64,000 nt of DNA from Yoonia maricola (GTDB taxonomy: Bacteria; Pseudomonadota; Alphaproteobacteria; Rhodobacterales; Rhodobacteraceae): positions 124,001-188,000 of the forward strand of contig NZ_PGTY01000002.1 in the NCBI RefSeq assembly GCF_002797915.1, read 5' to 3'. Position numbers and translations under genes: made by a program. Below the pieces are notes generated by a model. That model worked only from the letters and a program-made list of their open reading frames with translations, was not told the origin of the DNA and did not search any database. The first letter of the stretch is position 1, and each line of letters begins with the position of its first letter. Below are positions 60,266-64,000 of this stretch, piece after piece.

Positions 60266-61801
60266 ATGACAGCTGATCAGACCGACTCAAACGCCGCAAT
60301 TGTTATAGGTGCAGGGCTTGGCGGCCTTGCGGCGGCGATGCGTTTAGGCGCAAAGGGCTATGCCGTGACGGTGCTGGACCGGCTGGATAAACCCGGTGGC
60401 CGGGGGTCATCTGTCAGCCAGAATGGACATCGATTCGATCTGGGGCCGACGATTATTACCGTGCCGCAAGTTTATGAGGATCTCTGGGCTACATGCGGAC
60501 GCAATTTTCACGATGATGTTGCTCTGCGCCCGATGGACCCGTTTTACGAGGTGCGTTGGCAGGATGGGTCAACCTTTACGGCGCGGCAGGACACCGATGC
60601 GATGCTGGCCGAGGTTGCGCGACTGAGTCCGGGCGATGTGAAGGGATATAAGCGATTTCTGAAGGACAGCGAGGCGCGTTACATCGTCGGTTTCGAAGGT
60701 ATGGTCGCCAAGCCAATGCACCGTCTTTGGGAAACGATCAAAGTGCTGCCTCTCTTTGCGATGCTCCGTGCAGACCGTTCCATTCTTGGCTTGGCGAAGG
60801 CCCGCGTGAAAGATCCGCGTTTGCAGATGGCGTTGTCCTTTCATCCGCTCTTTATCGGCGGCGACCCCCGACATGTAACGTCAATGTATGCGCTTGTCGC
60901 TTACCTCGAAAAGGAATTCGGCGTTCATTATGCCATGGGCGGCGTGCAGGCGATTGCGCAGGCGATGGTCGGCGTAATCCGCTCTCAAGGTGGGCAGGTC
61001 CGGCAGGGTGTTGAGGTTGATGAAATCCTTGTTGAAGGCGGTGCCGCCAAAGGTGTGAAACTGACGAATTCAGAGACTATTCAGGCCGAGTTGGTCGTCA
61101 GCAACGCCGACGCGGGCCACACCTATCAACGCCTGCTGCGCAATCAGCCCCGCAAGCGCTGGACCGACAAAAAACTGAAATCGCGCCGCTGGTCGATGGG
61201 CCTGTTTGTCTGGTATTTTGGCACCAAAGGCACCGCGCAGATGTGGCCCGATGTGGGCCATCACACGATTACGAATGCCCCCCGCTATGAGGGCCTGCTG
61301 AAAGACATCTTCATCAAGGGTAAATTGTCTGACGACATGAGCCTTTATATCCACCGCCCGGCTAAAACCGATTCCAGCGTCGCCCCAGCGGGTGATGACA
61401 CATTCTATGTGCTATCCCCGGTTCCGCATCTGGGTTTTGATGATCCCGTCGATTGGCGGAACCAGGTCGAGATTTATAAGGCTAAGGTGCAGGCCGAGGT
61501 TGAAAAGACCATGCCGGGTTTTGCCGATCTTATCAGCACCGAGATGGTGCTGACGCCTGAAGATTTTCGTGACCGCTATCTGTCGCCCAATGGTTCAGGC
61601 TTTTCCATCGAGCCGCGCATACTGCAATCCGCCTGGTTCCGGCCCCATAATGTTAGCGAAGAAGCAAAGGGTCTTTATCTGGTGGGTGCAGGCACGCACC
61701 CCGGTGCCGGTGTGCCCGGCGTGATTTCCAGTGCAGAGGTGCTGGCCAAGATGGTGCCGGACGCGCCTGCGATGCCCGAATTGAAAGTGGCTGCCGAATG
61801 A
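60266..61801 (+). CDS. crtI: Phytoene desaturase CrtI
   Basis: The 511-residue FAD enzyme has the dinucleotide-binding AIVIGAGLGGLAAAMRLGAKGY and PGGRGSSVSQNGHRFDLGPTIITVP. The C-terminal LVGAGTHPGAGVPGVISSAEV is the carotenoid-desaturase signature. In Rhodobacter CrtI desaturates phytoene to neurosporene in three steps. The ATG at 60266 is preferred over 60263 because GAGG stands five bases upstream. It overlaps crtB by 4 bp. Confidence 0.96.
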   Translation: MTADQTDSNAAIVIGAGLGGLAAAMRLGAKGYAVTVLDRLDKPGGRGSSVSQNGHRFDLGPTIITVPQVYEDLWATCGRNFHDDVALRPMDPFYEVRWQDGSTFTARQDTDAMLAEVARLSPGDVKGYKRFLKDSEARYIVGFEGMVAKPMHRLWETIKVLPLFAMLRADRSILGLAKARVKDPRLQMALSFHPLFIGGDPRHVTSMYALVAYLEKEFGVHYAMGGVQAIAQAMVGVIRSQGGQVRQGVEVDEILVEGGAAKGVKLTNSETIQAELVVSNADAGHTYQRLLRNQPRKRWTDKKLKSRRWSMGLFVWYFGTKGTAQMWPDVGHHTITNAPRYEGLLKDIFIKGKLSDDMSLYIHRPAKTDSSVAPAGDDTFYVLSPVPHLGFDDPVDWRNQVEIYKAKVQAEVEKTMPGFADLISTEMVLTPEDFRDRYLSPNGSGFSIEPRILQSAWFRPHNVSEEAKGLYLVGAGTHPGAGVPGVISSAEVLAKMVPDAPAMPELKVAAE

Positions 61802-62820
61802 TCCGCCCTGACGACCTTGAACACTGCCGCGAGGCGATCCGCCATGGGTCGTTGTCTTTTCATGCGGCCTCTAAACTGCTGCCCGCAAAGGTGCGTGACC
61901 CGGCTTTGGCGCTCTATGCGTTTTGCCGTCTGGCGGATGATGAGGTGGACGAGGGCGACTATCAGGCCGGTGCGGTGTTCCGCCTGCAAGAGCGGTTGGA
62001 TGCGGCTTATGCCGGAACGCCCAAGAACGCGCCCGAAGACCGGGCTTTTGCCGCGATTGTCGAAGATTTTGAGATGCCGCGTGCGCTGCCAGAAGCTTTG
62101 CTCGAAGGCCTCGCCTGGGACGCCGCTGAGCATCGATATAGCACTTTAGGCAATGTTAGAGACTATTCTGCGCGTGTTGCCAGCGCCGTGGGTGCGATGA
62201 TGTGCGTACTAATGCGCGTGCGCGACCCGGACGCCTTGGCACGCGCCTGTGACCTTGGTGTCGCGATGCAGTTGACCAATATCGCCCGCGACGTGGGTGA
62301 AGATGCGCGGATGGGCCGGATTTATCTGCCGTTGGATTGGCTGGAAGAGGCTGGGATTGATCCATTAAATTTTGTGCGCGAACCGTTGCCCACGGATGAG
62401 GTGCGTCGCATGGTCAAACGTTTGCTGGCTGAGGCTGACAGGCTTTATTTGCGGTCCGAGGCCGGGATTAACGTGTTGCCTTTGCAGGCACGCACCGGGA
62501 TTTGGGCAGCTCGGCTGATTTACGCCGGTATTGGCAAGCAATTGCGGCGTCAGGGGTACGACAGCATCTCGATGCGGGCGCGCACCAATGGGCGTCAGAA
62601 ATTGGGCTGGCTGGCGCAGGCCGGTGCGCAAACGGCGACTTCGCTTATCATGCCGAAATCGGCAGTGATCTATGCCAAACCGCTGCCTGAGGTCGCGTTT
62701 TTGGTTGATGCCGCCAGCCGTGCGCGGCCTGATCAGGGGCGCTCAAGTTCTGTGTTGGATATACTGGCGGAGTTGAAGGCACGCGAAGCTGGCATTGGAA
62801 CTGATCGCCCGATGGCCTAG
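61798..62820 (+). CDS. crtB: Phytoene synthase CrtB
   Basis: The 340-residue prenyl-transferase has both Asp-rich motifs, LADDEVDEGD near residue 45 and ARDVGEDARMGRIYLP in the middle, with QLTNIARD before it. It condenses two geranylgeranyl-PP to phytoene, the entry to carotenoids. It is co-transcribed with crtI and followed by tspO after 30 bp. Confidence 0.95.
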   Translation: MIRPDDLEHCREAIRHGSLSFHAASKLLPAKVRDPALALYAFCRLADDEVDEGDYQAGAVFRLQERLDAAYAGTPKNAPEDRAFAAIVEDFEMPRALPEALLEGLAWDAAEHRYSTLGNVRDYSARVASAVGAMMCVLMRVRDPDALARACDLGVAMQLTNIARDVGEDARMGRIYLPLDWLEEAGIDPLNFVREPLPTDEVRRMVKRLLAEADRLYLRSEAGINVLPLQARTGIWAARLIYAGIGKQLRRQGYDSISMRARTNGRQKLGWLAQAGAQTATSLIMPKSAVIYAKPLPEVAFLVDAASRARPDQGRSSSVLDILAELKAREAGIGTDRPMA

Positions 62821-62850
62821 GTGTAGCGGGAACCTTGAAAGGGGCCTGCT

Positions 62851-63330
62851 GTGGATATTTTTCTTTTTTGTTTGTTTCTTGCCGCGACCTTTGGAGCGGG
62901 TGCGACCGGCGCGCTTTTTCCGACAGGTGAGTGGTACAAGAGCCTGAACAAACCCACTTGGGTCCCACCGGATTGGGTTTTCCCGGTGGCGTGGACATCC
63001 ATCTATCTACTTATTTCCTTTGCGGGTGCACGTGTCGCCGTGCTGGATGGCAACGCCTATGCAATGGCGTTTTGGGCTTTGCAGATTGCGTTCAATACAC
63101 TGTGGACCCCGGTCTTTTTTGGCCTGCGCCACCTGAAAGCATCCTTGCCCGTTATGGCTTGCCTTTGGTTGGCCGTCGCAGGCGCGACAGTGACGCATTT
63201 TCAGTTGGATTTCTGGGCCGGTCTGGCCTTTGTGCCCTATCTGGTTTGGGTCACGGTCGCTGGTGCCCTGAACCTTGCAATGCTTCGCCTGAACCCCGAT
63301 CAAAACCCATTGCAGCTACAGAACCTCTGA
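62851..63330 (+). CDS. tspO: Tryptophan-rich sensory protein TspO (CrtK)
   Basis: The 159-residue membrane protein has five predicted helices and the TspO pattern GEWYKSLNKPTWVPPDWVFPVAWTSIYLLI, NTLWTPVFFGL. It binds porphyrins and in R. sphaeroides represses photosynthesis genes in oxygen. The start is GTG at 62851, with AAGGGG 8 bp upstream. It is the last gene of the photosynthesis cluster in the window; an adenine deaminase follows. Confidence 0.93.
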   Translation: MDIFLFCLFLAATFGAGATGALFPTGEWYKSLNKPTWVPPDWVFPVAWTSIYLLISFAGARVAVLDGNAYAMAFWALQIAFNTLWTPVFFGLRHLKASLPVMACLWLAVAGATVTHFQLDFWAGLAFVPYLVWVTVAGALNLAMLRLNPDQNPLQLQNL

Positions 63331-63371
63331 CACCCCCTTGAACGTCCTTCAATTCGATGAAACCATTGGGG

Positions 63372-64000
63372 ATGGAAACACATTTCAAATCATGGGCCGA
63401 AGTTGCCCCCCGATTAGTGGCCGTTGCTGCCGGGCGTGAAAAGGCCGATTTGGTCATTCGTGGCGGCAAGCTGGTGAATGTGCAAACCCGAGAGATTTTG
63501 GAATGGCAGGTGGCAGTAGCCGAGGGGCGCTTTGCCTATGTTGGGCCTGATGCCGCGCACTGTATTGGTGACAATACGCGCGTGATCGAGGCAGAGGGTA
63601 GCTATCTGATCCCCGGCCTGTGCGACGGCCATATGCATATCGAAAGCGGTATGCTGACGCCTGCCGAATTTGCCGCCGCCGTTATCCCCCATGGCACCAC
63701 AACCATGTTCACCGACCCGCACGAGATTGCCAATGTATTGGGCCTACGCGGCGTGCGTATGATGCATGACGAGGCGCTGATGCAGCCCGTCAACATCTAC
63801 ACGCAAATGCCGTCTTGCGCGCCCTCTGCGCCGGGTTTGGAGACAACAGGGTTTGAGATTTCTGCCGATGATGTGGCAGAGGCGATGGCGTGGCCGGGTA
63901 TCATTGGCTTGGGTGAGATGATGAATTTCCCCGGTGTGATCAACGGTGACAGCCAGATGCTGGCTGAAATGGCAGCAACGATGAATGCGGGCAAGACCGT
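63372..64000 (+). CDS. adeC: Adenine deaminase (3' truncated by window edge)
   Basis: 209 codons are present before the window ends. The amidohydrolase landmarks are PGLCDGHMHIESGMLTP (metal-binding HMH), FPHGTTTMFTDPHEI-like IPHGTTTMFTDPHEIANV and the N-terminal LVIRGGKLVNVQTREIL. Adenine deaminase (Ade/AdeC, about 600 residues) converts adenine to hypoxanthine. The ATG at 63372 follows tspO by 41 bp on the same strand, but this is a housekeeping salvage gene and marks the cluster's edge. Confidence 0.88.
   Translation, partial: METHFKSWAEVAPRLVAVAAGREKADLVIRGGKLVNVQTREILEWQVAVAEGRFAYVGPDAAHCIGDNTRVIEAEGSYLIPGLCDGHMHIESGMLTPAEFAAAVIPHGTTTMFTDPHEIANVLGLRGVRMMHDEALMQPVNIYTQMPSCAPSAPGLETTGFEISADDVAEAMAWPGIIGLGEMMNFPGVINGDSQMLAEMAATMNAGKT

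Overview
The window looks like a chromosomal segment of an aerobic anoxygenic phototroph of the Rhodobacterales, probably the Roseobacter group. Four things point there. It carries the purple-bacterial photosynthesis gene order ppsR-ppaA-bchFNBHLM-lhaA-puhABC-acsF-puhE-hemA-cycA-bchODI-crtA-crtIB-tspO. It has the oxygen-dependent cyclase acsF and the oxygen-dependent ketolase crtA. It has alphaproteobacterial RegB/RegA. The housekeeping synteny is of the Caulobacter/Rhodobacter type. No rRNA, tRNA, insertion sequence, prophage or CRISPR array was seen.

Left part (1-13011): the 3' end of mutS, a TPM-domain protein, grpE and hrcA, then rph-rdgB-hemW, then a long minus-strand block parB-parA-rsmG-mnmG-mnmE-rho-hemJ. 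Two perfect copies of the ParB site parS lie inside the 5' ends of rsmG and mnmG.

At 13012-13414 is the largest gap, an AT-rich stretch with DnaA-box-like sequences. Genes diverge from it: hemJ to the left, and maf-aroE-coaE-dnaQ to the right. This matches the flanks of the Caulobacter-type chromosomal origin, so I interpret it as oriC.

Middle part (13415-35190): maf-aroE-coaE-dnaQ, secB, fxsA, a Tim44-domain protein, mltA, a Smr protein, an MFS transporter, hslV-membrane protein-hslU, a capsule-type glycosyltransferase-like protein, trxA, addA-addB, murU-amgK, tsaE and a kinase-less PAS protein.

Right part (35268-63330): the redox regulators regB and regA diverge, followed by ppsR and ppaA and then half of a photosynthesis gene cluster. 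bchF through cycA reads rightwards, bchO/bchD/bchI/crtA reads leftwards, and crtI/crtB/tspO reads rightwards. The divergent promoter regions (ppaA/bchF and crtA/crtI) carry TGT-N12-ACA palindromes typical of PpsR/CrtJ; the first also carries an FNR-type box. Products encoded here cover ALA synthesis, Mg insertion, methylation, aerobic ring closure, dark-operative protochlorophyllide reduction, 3-vinyl hydration, carotenoid formation, the reaction-centre H subunit with its assembly factors, and cytochrome c2. The puf operon, bchCXYZ, bchG/bchP and crtCDEF are absent. The cluster gives way to adenine deaminase on one side and to regA on the other, so the remaining half must lie elsewhere.

The most noteworthy points are a probable oriC with an embedded perfect FNR-type palindrome, twin parS sites in coding sequence, a light/oxygen regulator hub next to a truncated photosynthesis cluster about 24-50 kb from the origin, and several unexplained intercistronic hairpins and small proteins.
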